This document shows positions 16,917-28,020 of a stretch of DNA of 64,000 nt, one piece after another. Within the stretch, counting starts at the first letter, position 1; the number at the start of each line of letters is the position of its first letter. The position numbers were made by a program, and so were the translations under genes. The stretch comes from Histidinibacterium lentulum. GTDB lineage: Bacteria > Pseudomonadota > Alphaproteobacteria > Rhodobacterales > Rhodobacteraceae. The stretch is from contig NZ_ML119082.1 of assembly GCF_003789055.1 (NCBI RefSeq), forward strand, positions 434,001 through 498,000, written 5' to 3'. The notes under the pieces were generated by a model. The model did no database searches. It was given only the letters and a program-made list of their open reading frames with translations, and had not been told where the DNA came from.

Positions 16917-18344
16917 ATGACCCTGGACCTTGTCCTGCGCCACGGGCGCATCGTGACGGAGACGCGGATCTTCGAGGGCGCCGTGGGTGTCCGCGACGGC
17001 AAAATCGCGGTGATCGGCGCGGATTCCGACGTGCCGGAGGGACGGCAGGAGGTGGACGTGGCGGGGCGCCATCTGCTGCCCGGCTGCATCGACGTGCATG
17101 TGCATTTCCGCGAACCCGGGATGACCCACAAGGAGGATTTCGGCACCGGGACCGCCGCCGCGGCGGCGGGGGGCGTGACCACCGTCTTCGACATGCCCAA
17201 CACCGTCCCGCCCACGGACAGTGCGGAGCGGCTGCGGGAGAAGCAGACGCTGGCCGAAGAGAAGGCGCTGGTCGATTTCGGCCTTTACGGGCTGTTGGGG
17301 GAGCACAATCTGGCCGAGCTGCCCGCCATGGCAGAGGCGGGGATGATCGGAACGAAGCTCTTTCTGGGCAATACGACGGGGGACAACCCCTGCCCGTCCG
17401 ATGGCGCGGTGCTGGAGGGGTTCGAGATCCTGGCCCGGCTGGGCCTGAGGTGTTCGATCCATGCTGAGAATTCGCCGATCCTGTTCTGGCGGCAGAACCG
17501 GATGAAGGCGGCGGGGCGCACCGATCCGCTCGCCCATCTGGCGGCGCGGACGGACGTGGTGGCGATCGAGGCGCTGAACCGGGCGGCGACTCTGGCGGAC
17601 TGGACCGGCGCGCGCATCCATATCGTCCATGAAAGCTGCGCGGGATCGGTGCCGTTCATCAGGTTCTGGAAGGACCGCGGCTGCGACATCACCGTGGAGA
17701 CGCTGCCGCAGTATCTGTACCTCGATGCCGAGACCTTTGCGGCGCCCGGCGGGCATCTTCTGCGGATGAACCCGCCGATCCGGCAGAAGAGCCAGCAGGA
17801 GCCGCTCTGGGCCGCGCTGAAGGAGGGGGTGATCGACTTCGTGGCCACGGACCACGCGCCCCACGCGCCCGAGGAGAAGGAAGGCGACACCGTCTGGGAC
17901 ATGGCCTGCGGTTTTCCGGGGGTGCAGACGTCGCTTGCGCTGATGCTGGAAGGGGTCTCGGCCGGGCGGCTGACGCTGCCCGAGGTGGTGCGGATCATGA
18001 CGGGGGCGCCGGCGCGGAGTTTCGGCCTTGCGGACCGCAAAGGGGCCATCGCGGTGGGGTTGGATGCGGATCTCGTGGTGGTCGACATGGAGGCCACCGA
18101 GACGCTGAGCGCGGCGGCGCTATTTTCGCGGGGCAAGGTGTCGCCCTGGGAGGGGCACAGGGTGCGCGGCCTGCCGGTGATGACCTTCCTGCGCGGCGGG
18201 CTGGTGGCCGAAAACGGGCGGATCGTGGACGACACGCCACGGGGTCGGATGTTGCGGCCCGAGATGCCAAAGCCCGCGCCGAGGAACCTTGCCACCACGA
18301 TGGAGGCGGTGCTGGAGCCCGGGAACGTGCCTTGGGAGGACTGA
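16917..18344 (+). CDS. cyclic amidohydrolase (dihydroorotase/allantoinase/hydantoinase-like)
   Basis: A 475-residue metal-dependent TIM-barrel amidohydrolase. Metal ligands are visible as HVH (61, 63) in GCIDVHVHFREPG, a candidate carbamylated Lys147 in GTKLFL, His182 in IHAEN, the IHIVHES strand and the Asp of ATDHAPH. This set matches dihydroorotases and allantoinases, which open cyclic ureides or imides. Context with a TRAP importer, amidase and DUF3830 protein argues for catabolism of an external cyclic amide rather than pyrimidine synthesis. A GAGGAGG site precedes the start. The exact substrate is open. Confidence 0.82.
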   Translation: MTLDLVLRHGRIVTETRIFEGAVGVRDGKIAVIGADSDVPEGRQEVDVAGRHLLPGCIDVHVHFREPGMTHKEDFGTGTAAAAAGGVTTVFDMPNTVPPTDSAERLREKQTLAEEKALVDFGLYGLLGEHNLAELPAMAEAGMIGTKLFLGNTTGDNPCPSDGAVLEGFEILARLGLRCSIHAENSPILFWRQNRMKAAGRTDPLAHLAARTDVVAIEALNRAATLADWTGARIHIVHESCAGSVPFIRFWKDRGCDITVETLPQYLYLDAETFAAPGGHLLRMNPPIRQKSQQEPLWAALKEGVIDFVATDHAPHAPEEKEGDTVWDMACGFPGVQTSLALMLEGVSAGRLTLPEVVRIMTGAPARSFGLADRKGAIAVGLDADLVVVDMEATETLSAAALFSRGKVSPWEGHRVRGLPVMTFLRGGLVAENGRIVDDTPRGRMLRPEMPKPAPRNLATTMEAVLEPGNVPWED

Positions 18345-18350
18345 GGGCTT

Positions 18351-20381
18351 TCAGAAGGTGCGGACGAGCCTGAGGGCGTCGTAGACGGCGGCATGGGTGT
18401 TGCGCGCCGCGACGGCGTCGCCGATCCGGTAGAGGCTGTAGTCCCCTGCCCCGCCCCGCGGCTGGGGGCGGCGGGCGATCAGGTCCTCGTAATCCACCGC
18501 CCCCTTGTTGGCGGACCCGTCTCGCAGGTCGAAATAGAGATCGTCGAGCGGGCGCGTGCCGTGGTTGACCACGACCTGATCGACCTGCCGCCGGCGGGTC
18601 ATGGCGCCGTAATCGCTGCCCATGGTGGCAATGAGGCGGTTGCCGTCGCGCTGGACGGCGTCCAGACGCCAGGTGGGGGTGAAGGTCACGTCCAGCGTCT
18701 GGAGGATGCGCAGGGAAGGGGTGAGGGACATGGCCATCACCTCGGGCACCAGCGTGCGGTCGCGGGTGACGATCTCCACCCGCGCGCCGGTGAGGGCGAT
18801 CTTCTCGGCGGCCTGGAGCGCGGGATAGTCGCCCGCGTCGTCGTAGATCAGGACGTTCTCGCCCGGTTTCGCGTCGCCCGACAGGATGTCCCAGGCGGAG
18901 ACGACGAGGTCGTTTCCGTCGGCCAACACCTCGGTGTGCGGCAGGCCGCCGGTGGCGACGATGACGATGTCGGGGCTGTCGGCGAGGACGGCGTCGGCGT
19001 CGGCGAAGCTGTTGAAGCGGAAGCTGACGCCCTGCCGCTCGCATTCGGCCATGCGCCAATCGATGAGCTGCATCATCTCGCGGCGGCGGTCGGTCAGCGC
19101 GGTCAGGCGGACCTGCCCGCCAGGATCGCTCGCCGCCTCGTGGAGGATCACCTCGTGGCCGCGGGCGGAAGCGACGCGGGCGGCCTCCAGCCCCGCCGGA
19201 CCCGCGCCGACGATGACCACGCGCCGGGGCGCATCGGTGCGGCCCAGGTCGTGGGGCTGTTCCAGCTCGCGCCCCGTCGAGGGGTTGTGCAGGCAAAGCG
19301 CCATGCCGCCCTGGTAGATGCGGTCGAGGCAGTAGTTGGCGCCCACGCAGGGCCGGATGCGGTCCTCCTCGCCGCGCAGGATCTTGGCGACGATATGGGG
19401 ATCGGCCATGTGCGCCCGGGTCATGCCGACGAGGTCGAGCTTGCCGCTGGCGATGGCGTGGCGCGCGGTGGCCACGTCCTGGATCTTGGCGGCGTGGAAG
19501 GTGGGAATGCGCGTCGCGGCGCGGATTTCCCCGGCGAAGTCCAGATGCGGCGCGGAGGCCATGCCCTGCACCGGGATCACGTCCGTCAGCCCCGCGTCGG
19601 TGTCGATATGGCCGCGGATCACGTTGAGGAAATCGACCATCCCGCTGTCCTTGAGGCGGCGGGAGATCTCTAGGCCGTCCGATTTCGTCAGGCCGCCGGG
19701 CAGGTCCTCGTCGCCGGTGTAGCGGATGCCGACGATGAACTCCTCGCCGCAGGCGGCGCGGATCGCGCTGAGGACGTCGAAGGTGAAGCGCAGGCGGTTG
19801 TCGAGGCTGCCGCCATAGGGGCCGTCGAGATCATTCGTGAGGGGGGACCAGAACTGGTCCATCAGGTGCCCGTAGGCCTGAAGCTCGATCCCGTCGAGGC
19901 CGGCCTCCTGCATGCGCTGCGCGGCGCTGGCGTAGTCGGCGATCAGGCGCGCGATGTCCCAGTCCTCGGCCTTTTTCGGGAAGGCCTTGTGGGAGGGTTC
20001 GCGTTCGTGCCCCGGCGAGACCACGGGGAGCCAGTCGCCCTTGTCCCAGCGGGTGCGCCGCCCGAGGTGGGTGAGCTGGATCATCACCGCGCAGCCGTGG
20101 TCGTGGCATTCGTCCGTCAGCGCCTTCATCCAGCCCACGACCTCGTCCTTCCACGCGAGGATGTTGTTGAACACCGGCGGGCTGTCGCGGGAGACGCTGG
20201 CGGAGCCCGCCGTCATCGTCAGACCGACGCCCGCGCGGGCCCGTTCGGCGTGGTAGGCGCGGTAGCGGTCCTTCGGCATCCCGTCCTCGGGATAGGCGGG
20301 CTCGTGGCTGGAGATCATCAGCCGGTTCTTCAGCGTCAGGTGCTTGAGCGTGTAGGGCTGAAGTAGGGGATCGCCGGACAT
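18351..20381 (-). CDS. FMN/FAD demethylase of the DgcA (dimethylglycine/stachydrine demethylase) type
   Basis: A 676-residue flavoenzyme of the old-yellow-enzyme/trimethylamine-dehydrogenase class. Residues 1-340 are the FMN TIM barrel (LMISSHEPAYPEDGMP, GIELQAYGHLMDQFWSP). An iron-sulfur region follows with C345, C351 and C363, and then a nucleotide-binding domain from about 387 (RRVVIVGAGPAGLEAARVA). It probably oxidatively removes an N-methyl group from a product of the adjacent Rieske demethylase. The second cluster position, Cys in trimethylamine dehydrogenase, is Ala348 here. No dgcB partner gene is in the window. The start at 20381 matches the family; the frame stays open upstream inside gbcB. 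Confidence 0.7.
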   Translation of the reverse strand: MSGDPLLQPYTLKHLTLKNRLMISSHEPAYPEDGMPKDRYRAYHAERARAGVGLTMTAGSASVSRDSPPVFNNILAWKDEVVGWMKALTDECHDHGCAVMIQLTHLGRRTRWDKGDWLPVVSPGHEREPSHKAFPKKAEDWDIARLIADYASAAQRMQEAGLDGIELQAYGHLMDQFWSPLTNDLDGPYGGSLDNRLRFTFDVLSAIRAACGEEFIVGIRYTGDEDLPGGLTKSDGLEISRRLKDSGMVDFLNVIRGHIDTDAGLTDVIPVQGMASAPHLDFAGEIRAATRIPTFHAAKIQDVATARHAIASGKLDLVGMTRAHMADPHIVAKILRGEEDRIRPCVGANYCLDRIYQGGMALCLHNPSTGRELEQPHDLGRTDAPRRVVIVGAGPAGLEAARVASARGHEVILHEAASDPGGQVRLTALTDRRREMMQLIDWRMAECERQGVSFRFNSFADADAVLADSPDIVIVATGGLPHTEVLADGNDLVVSAWDILSGDAKPGENVLIYDDAGDYPALQAAEKIALTGARVEIVTRDRTLVPEVMAMSLTPSLRILQTLDVTFTPTWRLDAVQRDGNRLIATMGSDYGAMTRRRQVDQVVVNHGTRPLDDLYFDLRDGSANKGAVDYEDLIARRPQPRGGAGDYSLYRIGDAVAARNTHAAVYDALRLVRTF

Positions 20382-20392
20382 GAAAGCGCCTT

Positions 20393-22785
<2,393 letters not shown>

Positions 22786-22840
22786 TTAACTGACCTAATC
22801 CGAGACCGATTCCGACAGATGCGAGGTCAAACGCGACGCC

Positions 22841-23722
22841 ATGGCCCGGCCCTATGACCTACCCTCGATGACATCGCTGGTCTGTTTCGAGGCGGCTGCC
22901 CGGAATCTGAGCTTCAAGGCCGCGGCGGCGGAGCTGAACGGGACGCCGGCGGCGGTCAGTCACCAGATCAAGTCGCTGGAACGGGAGATTGCGGACCGGC
23001 TGTTCCGGCGGCAGCACCGGGGCGTGGAGCTGACCGAGACCGGCGCGATTCTCTTCGTGGCGCTGCAGCGGGGGTTCGAGGGGATCTCCGAGACGGTGGC
23101 GGCGATCCGGGCCCGCCGGCCGGAGGAGGAGGTGGTGATCCAGGCAACGACGGCGATGAGCGCCTTCTGGCTGACGCCGCGGATTTCCGGCTTCTGGCAG
23201 AGCCATCCGGAGATCGTCGTCTCGCAGATCGTCAGCGACACGGGCATCGCGTCGGAAAGCGCCGATCTCGTCATCCATTACGGGCAGATGCCGGACGACG
23301 GCGGGGATTACCGCGTGCTGTTTCACGACCGGATCATGGCGCTCGGTTCTCCGACCTATGCCGGGGCGCGGCGGATCAGGGGCGTGGCGGACCTTCTGGA
23401 GCAGCCCCTGATCCATGTCACGGCGGAGGATCGCGGCTGGACCGGCTGGGCGGACTGGTTCGCGGCACTGGGACACGGGGCACCCACGGGGCGGCGGCAT
23501 CCGGTCAACAACTACATGATCGCGCTTCAGATGGCGCAGGACGGGGTGGGCGCAGTGCTGGGCTGGGACGGGCTGGTGGGGCCGCTGCTGGAGGGCGGGC
23601 AACTGGTGCAACTGGTGCCGGAGACCGTCGCCTCGCCGCATCCGTTCTTCCTGAAGCTGCACCCCAGGGCCTCGCACAATGCGCGGGTGTTCTGCGACTG
23701 GCTGGAGGGGCGGCCCGGCTGA
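22841..23722 (+). CDS. LysR-family regulator (GcvA-like), probable regulator of gbcAB
   Basis: A 293-residue LysR-type regulator: winged helix-turn-helix at residues 10-65 (LVCFEAAARNLSFKAAAAEL, VSHQIKSLEREI) and a substrate-binding domain thereafter. The sequence resembles the GcvA group. It is divergent from gbcA; the shared 145-base gap carries a CTCAA-N17-TTGAG dyad (22759-22785), a plausible binding site. It therefore probably activates the betaine demethylation operon. The 3' end lies 4 bases from the convergent LacI gene. Confidence 0.85.
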   Translation: MARPYDLPSMTSLVCFEAAARNLSFKAAAAELNGTPAAVSHQIKSLEREIADRLFRRQHRGVELTETGAILFVALQRGFEGISETVAAIRARRPEEEVVIQATTAMSAFWLTPRISGFWQSHPEIVVSQIVSDTGIASESADLVIHYGQMPDDGGDYRVLFHDRIMALGSPTYAGARRIRGVADLLEQPLIHVTAEDRGWTGWADWFAALGHGAPTGRRHPVNNYMIALQMAQDGVGAVLGWDGLVGPLLEGGQLVQLVPETVASPHPFFLKLHPRASHNARVFCDWLEGRPG

Positions 23723-23725
23723 GAG

Positions 23726-24754
23726 TCAGGGCGTCCGGTGGGGCAGGTTCTCGCGCAGGATGATGCGCGGCTCGATGGGCTTGAGGGACAACAGCGGCGT
23801 GCTGGCGGCGATGGAGCCGAGGAGATGAGTCACCGCCTGTTCGCCCACGAGGCGTGGGTTCTGGTCGATCACCACGTCGATCAGCTCGCGCCTGAGCCAG
23901 TCGCGGGAGCTGTCGGTCAGGTCGTGGACGATGACGGCGGGGCGCGGGCCGGGGTGGGTTTCGAGCGCCTCGATGATGCCCGCGCGACCGGCGCCGATGC
24001 AGTAGATCCCCAGCAGGTCGGGCACCCGGCGCAGAAGCTCGAGGGTGGCGGTGTTGGAGCGGCGGTTGTCCTCTCCGGTCTCGGTGGCGGAGTGCACGCG
24101 CAGCTTCGGAAGGCGGTCGCGCAGCAGGTCCCGGAAGCCGCCCTCGCGCTCGTGATGGCCGTGGAAGGAGCGGGAGCCGAGCATCATGGCCACCTGCCCT
24201 TCTCGGCCGCGGGCGAGCATTCCCATGAGTTGGCCAGCGGTGCGTCCGGCGGTGCGGTTGTCAACGCCGACATAGGACGAGCGCGGCGTATCGGGGACGT
24301 CCGAGGCAATGGTGACGACCCGGATGCCCGAGTCGCAGAGCCGCGCGATGGCAGCGCGGGTGCGCGGCCTGTCGGTGGTCACGACGCCGACGCCGTTGGC
24401 CTGCGGCGAGATCGCGTCGAGCGCGCGCTCGAGCGCGTCGGGGCCGAGGCCGTTCATCGTGACGATGTTGCAGGAGGCGACCAGCGGCAAGCCGGAGGCG
24501 AAACTGGTGATGCTGCGCGCGAGGTCGCGCATGAAGGCGTTCTGGCCGAAGGGGATCAGGAACACGAGATGGGCGGGCCGCGCGGGCAGCATGATCATTC
24601 CGTCCGAGGGAAGGTAGCCCAGTTCCTCGGCGGCCTTCAGGACGCGGTGTCGGTTGGCGGCGCTGACCCCCTTGCGCCCGTTGAGCGCGCGGTCAACGGT
24701 GGCGGTCGAGAGACCGGCCCGCCGCGCGATATCCGGGATCGTGGCCTTGTCCAT
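23726..24754 (-). CDS. LacI-family transcriptional regulator of the desaturase/ABC operon
   Basis: A 342-residue LacI-type repressor. The helix-turn-helix and hinge are TIPDIARRAGLSTATVDRAL and the following NGRKGVSAANRHRVLKAAE segment. The rest is a periplasmic-binding-protein-like sensor, and its relatedness to sugar-binding proteins points to a sugar or polyol effector. The ATG at 24754 gives the standard start; a further 16 codons upstream run into its own operator. It is divergent from the operon starting at 25019, and a perfect palindrome lies 34 bases before its start, suggesting control of both directions. Confidence 0.9.
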   Translation of the reverse strand: MDKATIPDIARRAGLSTATVDRALNGRKGVSAANRHRVLKAAEELGYLPSDGMIMLPARPAHLVFLIPFGQNAFMRDLARSITSFASGLPLVASCNIVTMNGLGPDALERALDAISPQANGVGVVTTDRPRTRAAIARLCDSGIRVVTIASDVPDTPRSSYVGVDNRTAGRTAGQLMGMLARGREGQVAMMLGSRSFHGHHEREGGFRDLLRDRLPKLRVHSATETGEDNRRSNTATLELLRRVPDLLGIYCIGAGRAGIIEALETHPGPRPAVIVHDLTDSSRDWLRRELIDVVIDQNPRLVGEQAVTHLLGSIAASTPLLSLKPIEPRIILRENLPHRTP

Positions 24755-24787
24755 GATCCGGGCTCTCCCTGATGCCGAGATGTTGCC

Positions 24788-24810
24788 GGAGTGATGTAAC
24801 ACATCACTCC
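24788..24810. promoter_or_regulatory. perfect 10+10 palindromic operator upstream of LacI gene
   Basis: GGAGTGATGT (24788-24797), spacer AAC, then ACATCACTCC (24801-24810) form a perfect inverted repeat with a 3-base centre. It lies between the divergent LacI gene and the desaturase operon. The half-site core GTGATGT recurs at 24879-24885, and GATGTGA is repeated at 24881 and 24891, exactly one helical turn apart. These are the best candidates for LacI-type binding sites; binding itself is inferred. Confidence 0.7.
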
Positions 24811-25018
24811 TCGAAGGTCCCTGTCTGCTGCCACTTGTCGCTCAGGAAGGAGGATTCCGGGGCGGGACATGGCCGCGCGTGATGTGATCTGATGTGAAGT
24901 CCGGTTGTGGTGGCGCCGGGGATTGGTGATCCTGACGGGCGATGCTTGCCCGGTCCGCACCGGCGCCGCCCGACGGGGTGCCGCGCCTGTCGCCGGACCG
25001 ACGACCTGGGAGAACGAA

Positions 25019-26143
25019 ATGGCGAAGGATATGGCTGCCGAGCGTCGGCTGTCGGATTATTCCCTGACGGGCGACCGCGCGCACGAGGCCGTGCAGGCGG
25101 GGCTCGCGGCGGCGGAGTGGTACCACAGCGAGGTGCCGCGCAAGACGATGAAGGAGCTCATGAAGCGCAGTGACCAGCCGGCGATTCGCGATACGCTGAT
25201 CTGGGCTGCGCTCCATGTCGCGCTTGCGGGCGCGGGCATCCTGCTGTGGGGATCGTGGTGGGCGGTGCCGTTCTGGCTGGCCTACGGGGTGATCTACGGG
25301 TCGGCCTGCGACTCGCGCTGGCACGAGTGCGGCCACGGCACCGCGTTCAAGACGCGCTGGATGAACGACGCAGTCTATCACATCGCCTCGTTCCAGGTGA
25401 TGCGGAACCCGATCGCCTGGCGCTGGAGCCATGCGCGGCACCATACCGACACGATCATCGTCGGCCGCGATCCCGAGATCGCCTGGATGCATCCCATCAA
25501 CATGACGCTGAAGGCGCTGGCCTATGTGGGCATCGTGGATGCGTGGAAGTCGATGGGCATTCTCGCACGGCAGGCCATGGGAGAACTGTCGGCGGATGAA
25601 AAGGACTATATTCCCGAGAGCGAGCGGCCGAAGGCGATCTTCTGGGCGCGGGTCCACATGCTGATCTACATCGCCACGGCGACGACGGCGCTGGGCATGG
25701 CGGCGGCCGGCATGGGCTGGGCTTCGGTCATCCCCGTGCTGGTGATCGGCGGGCCGCGCATCTACGGTTGCTGGCATTTCGTGATGACCGGGCTTCTGCA
25801 GCACGGCGGTCTTGCCGAGGACGTGCTGGACCATCGGCTGAACAGCCGCACGGTCTACATGAATCCGGTGTCGGGGTGGATCTACTGGAACATGCAGTAC
25901 CACATCGAGCACCACATGTTCCCGATGGTGCCCTACTACAACCTCCCGAAGCTCCACGAGCTGATCAAGGACGACCTGCCACCGCCGAACACGTCGATCC
26001 TCGACGCTTACCGCGAGATGTTCGCGGCGGTGAAGCGGCAGAGGGAGGAGCCCGGCTACTACCTCAAGCGGGAGTTGCCGCCCACGGCACGGCCCTACCG
26101 CGACGAACTGCATCAGTTCGTGCCCGATCGGAGCGACGCATGA
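25019..26143 (+). CDS. fatty-acid-desaturase-family di-iron membrane enzyme
   Basis: A 374-residue integral membrane protein with the three histidine boxes of membrane di-iron desaturases and hydroxylases: HECGH (102-106), HARHH (138-142) and HIEHH (295-299), with an additional His at 262. Hydrophobic spans lie at about 60-95, 208-232 and 236-256. Family members use O2 to desaturate or hydroxylate lipids or small molecules. It is the first gene of an operon encoding a sugar-type ABC importer and soluble metabolic enzymes, which is unusual for a lipid desaturase, so a role on the imported compound is possible. The ATG at 25019 has a GGGAGA site. Its stop overlaps the next start. Confidence 0.85.
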   Translation: MAKDMAAERRLSDYSLTGDRAHEAVQAGLAAAEWYHSEVPRKTMKELMKRSDQPAIRDTLIWAALHVALAGAGILLWGSWWAVPFWLAYGVIYGSACDSRWHECGHGTAFKTRWMNDAVYHIASFQVMRNPIAWRWSHARHHTDTIIVGRDPEIAWMHPINMTLKALAYVGIVDAWKSMGILARQAMGELSADEKDYIPESERPKAIFWARVHMLIYIATATTALGMAAAGMGWASVIPVLVIGGPRIYGCWHFVMTGLLQHGGLAEDVLDHRLNSRTVYMNPVSGWIYWNMQYHIEHHMFPMVPYYNLPKLHELIKDDLPPPNTSILDAYREMFAAVKRQREEPGYYLKRELPPTARPYRDELHQFVPDRSDA

Positions 26144-26943
26144 GCCAGCGGAAACTGCCCACGGTGGCGGATCTGCTGGCGGCGAAGGGCCGCCGGCAGA
26201 TGACCATGCTGCGCTACTTCAGTCTGGAGGAAGCCGCGGCGGCGGAAGCGGCGGGGATCGACATCGCCTCGGTGCCCGACGACATCCTGCTGCATCCGCG
26301 CTACCGCGAGGCGGCGCCGTCGGTCTTCTCGATGACGGGACGCACCCATCTGGAGGCCGGCACGCCGGACGATTACCTGCGCTGGGCCGCGGATGCGATG
26401 AACCGAGGCGCGGATGCGATCTATTGTTCGGGGTCCTTCGATACGGTGGAGTATCTCGCCAACGAATACATCCCGGTGGTCGGCCATGTCGGGCTCTGCC
26501 CCTCGCGGGCGACCTGGACGGGCGGCTTTCGTGCGGTGGGCAAGACCGCCGAGAGCGCGCTGAAGCTCATGCAGGACGTGAAGGACTACGAGAGCGCGGG
26601 CGCCTTCGCGGTGGAGATCGAGGTCGTTCCGCCAGAGGTGGCCACGGAGATCTCGAAGCGGACCTCGATCCTCCTGTGGTCCATGGGCGCGGGGGGAGGC
26701 TGCGATGCGCAGTATCTCTTCGCCAACGATATCCTCGGCTATACCGAGGGCAAGATCCCGCGCCATTCCAAGGTCTACCGCGATTTCGCCACGGAATATG
26801 CGCGTCTGCAGGAAGAGCGGATCGCGGCGTTCCGCGAATTCGCGGCGGACGTCGAAAGCGGTGCCTTTCCAGAGGAGAGATACCTCGTCCAAATGGACGA
26901 GGCGGAGCTCGTCGCATTCCGCGGCGGGCTCGAGCCGGCCTGA
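26140..26943 (+). CDS. divergent ketopantoate hydroxymethyltransferase (PanB) family protein
   Basis: A 267-residue TIM-barrel protein related to PanB, which transfers a hydroxymethyl group from methylene-tetrahydrofolate to a 2-oxo acid. Matching blocks are PVVGHVGLCP (112-121), AVEIEVVPPEV (157-167) with Glu161 at the place of the catalytic Glu, and GYTEGKIPRHSKVYRDF. By eye, the usual metal ligands are not kept: the ADLPF Asp region reads FSMTGR here, and the KIEGG block reads IYCSGS (94-99). It may thus catalyse a different aldol or retro-aldol step. Its ATG overlaps the desaturase stop, so the two are coupled. It is not expected to be the housekeeping PanB. Confidence 0.75.
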   Translation: MSQRKLPTVADLLAAKGRRQMTMLRYFSLEEAAAAEAAGIDIASVPDDILLHPRYREAAPSVFSMTGRTHLEAGTPDDYLRWAADAMNRGADAIYCSGSFDTVEYLANEYIPVVGHVGLCPSRATWTGGFRAVGKTAESALKLMQDVKDYESAGAFAVEIEVVPPEVATEISKRTSILLWSMGAGGGCDAQYLFANDILGYTEGKIPRHSKVYRDFATEYARLQEERIAAFREFAADVESGAFPEERYLVQMDEAELVAFRGGLEPA

Positions 26944-27011
26944 CCGCCGGGGCCCGAGCGGGGCACAAGACCCCGCCGGCCGAACAATGACCGACAAGGA
27001 GGAGACATCTC

Positions 27012-27947
27012 ATGCTCAGACGGACATTCATGGGGGCGGCCGCGGCCCTTGCCCTGTCCACCGGCGCGGCCTTCGCGCAGGACACGAAGACGCTGTACTG
27101 GATCAGCCACGGCAGCCCCGCGGACCCGGTCTGGACCTATTTCCTCGAGGGTGCGGAGAAGTGGGCCGCAGATACCGGTCACACGGTCAACACCTCCTTC
27201 CACTCGGGCGACGTGCCGAGCCACCAGGAGGCGATGCGTGCGGCCATCGCTGCCGGAGCCGACGCGATCTGTTCCTCGAACCCCGACCCGGGCGCGCTGG
27301 TGGACACCGTGGCGGAAGCCCGTAACGCGGGTATCCCCACGCTGAACTTCAACACCCCCGATCCCAGCGCGGACTGGAACGCCTACATCGGCGGCAACCT
27401 CGTGGAAGTGGGCCGGCAGTGGGCCCAGTACCTCGTCGACAACGGCCACGTCGAAGAGGGCGATTTCGTCTGGATGCCCGTGGAGGTCCCCGGCGCCACC
27501 TACGGGGTCCAGGAGGAAGAGGGCATCGCGAGCGTCTTCGAGCCGCTGGGCATCACCTGGGAGGTTACCGACGCGACGCTCGACCAGGCCGAGATCATCA
27601 ACCGTATGACCGACTACCTGACGGCAAACCGCGACCGGATCGACGCGATGATCGGGCTCGGCGACCTCGTGACGGGATCGGTGCCACGGGTCTGGAACCA
27701 GGCAGGCGTTTCTCCGGGCGAGATCCCGGTCGTGGGCTGGGGCAACAGCCTCGACACCACGCAGGGCATCATGGACGGCTTCATCCTTGCCGGGATGTGG
27801 CAGGACCCGCAGGCGACGAGCTACATGTGCCTGTCCGCCGCGCTGATGGAGAGCTCGGGCATCCCCGTCGGCTTCGACATCATCACAGGGCTGCTCTACG
27901 AAGAGGATCTCGCCCCGCTCTACCACGAGATCATGGGCGGAAACTGA
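27012..27947 (+). CDS. ribose-type (CUT2) ABC transporter periplasmic binding protein
   Basis: A 311-residue periplasmic sugar-binding protein of the RbsB type. The Sec signal peptide ends at GAAFA|Q near residue 22. The mature part begins TLYWISHGSPADPVWTYF and has the AIAAGADAICSSNPDPGALVD strand typical of these folds, so it should bind a monosaccharide, polyol or similar small molecule. A strong AAGGAGGAG site precedes it. It is separated from the PanB-like gene by 68 bases and from the permease by a stable hairpin. The ligand is unknown. Confidence 0.9.
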   Translation: MLRRTFMGAAAALALSTGAAFAQDTKTLYWISHGSPADPVWTYFLEGAEKWAADTGHTVNTSFHSGDVPSHQEAMRAAIAAGADAICSSNPDPGALVDTVAEARNAGIPTLNFNTPDPSADWNAYIGGNLVEVGRQWAQYLVDNGHVEEGDFVWMPVEVPGATYGVQEEEGIASVFEPLGITWEVTDATLDQAEIINRMTDYLTANRDRIDAMIGLGDLVTGSVPRVWNQAGVSPGEIPVVGWGNSLDTTQGIMDGFILAGMWQDPQATSYMCLSAALMESSGIPVGFDIITGLLYEEDLAPLYHEIMGGN

Positions 27948-27962
27948 TCCGCCGCGACCTTC

Positions 27963-27985
27963 GCCCCCGGCCAGGTGCCGGGGGC
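27963..27985 (+). promoter_or_regulatory. stem-loop between binding-protein and permease genes
   Basis: GCCCCCGGC (27963-27971) and GCCGGGGGC (27977-27985) form a perfect 9-bp, all-GC stem with a 5-base loop (CAGGT). It sits 15 bases after the binding-protein stop and is not followed by a T run. It is probably a messenger-stabilising or partial-termination element that lowers permease expression relative to the binding protein. Confidence 0.6.
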
Positions 27986-28020
27986 GGCTTCTGTCCGCAG
28001 ACAGCCCCGGAAAGCCTTCC

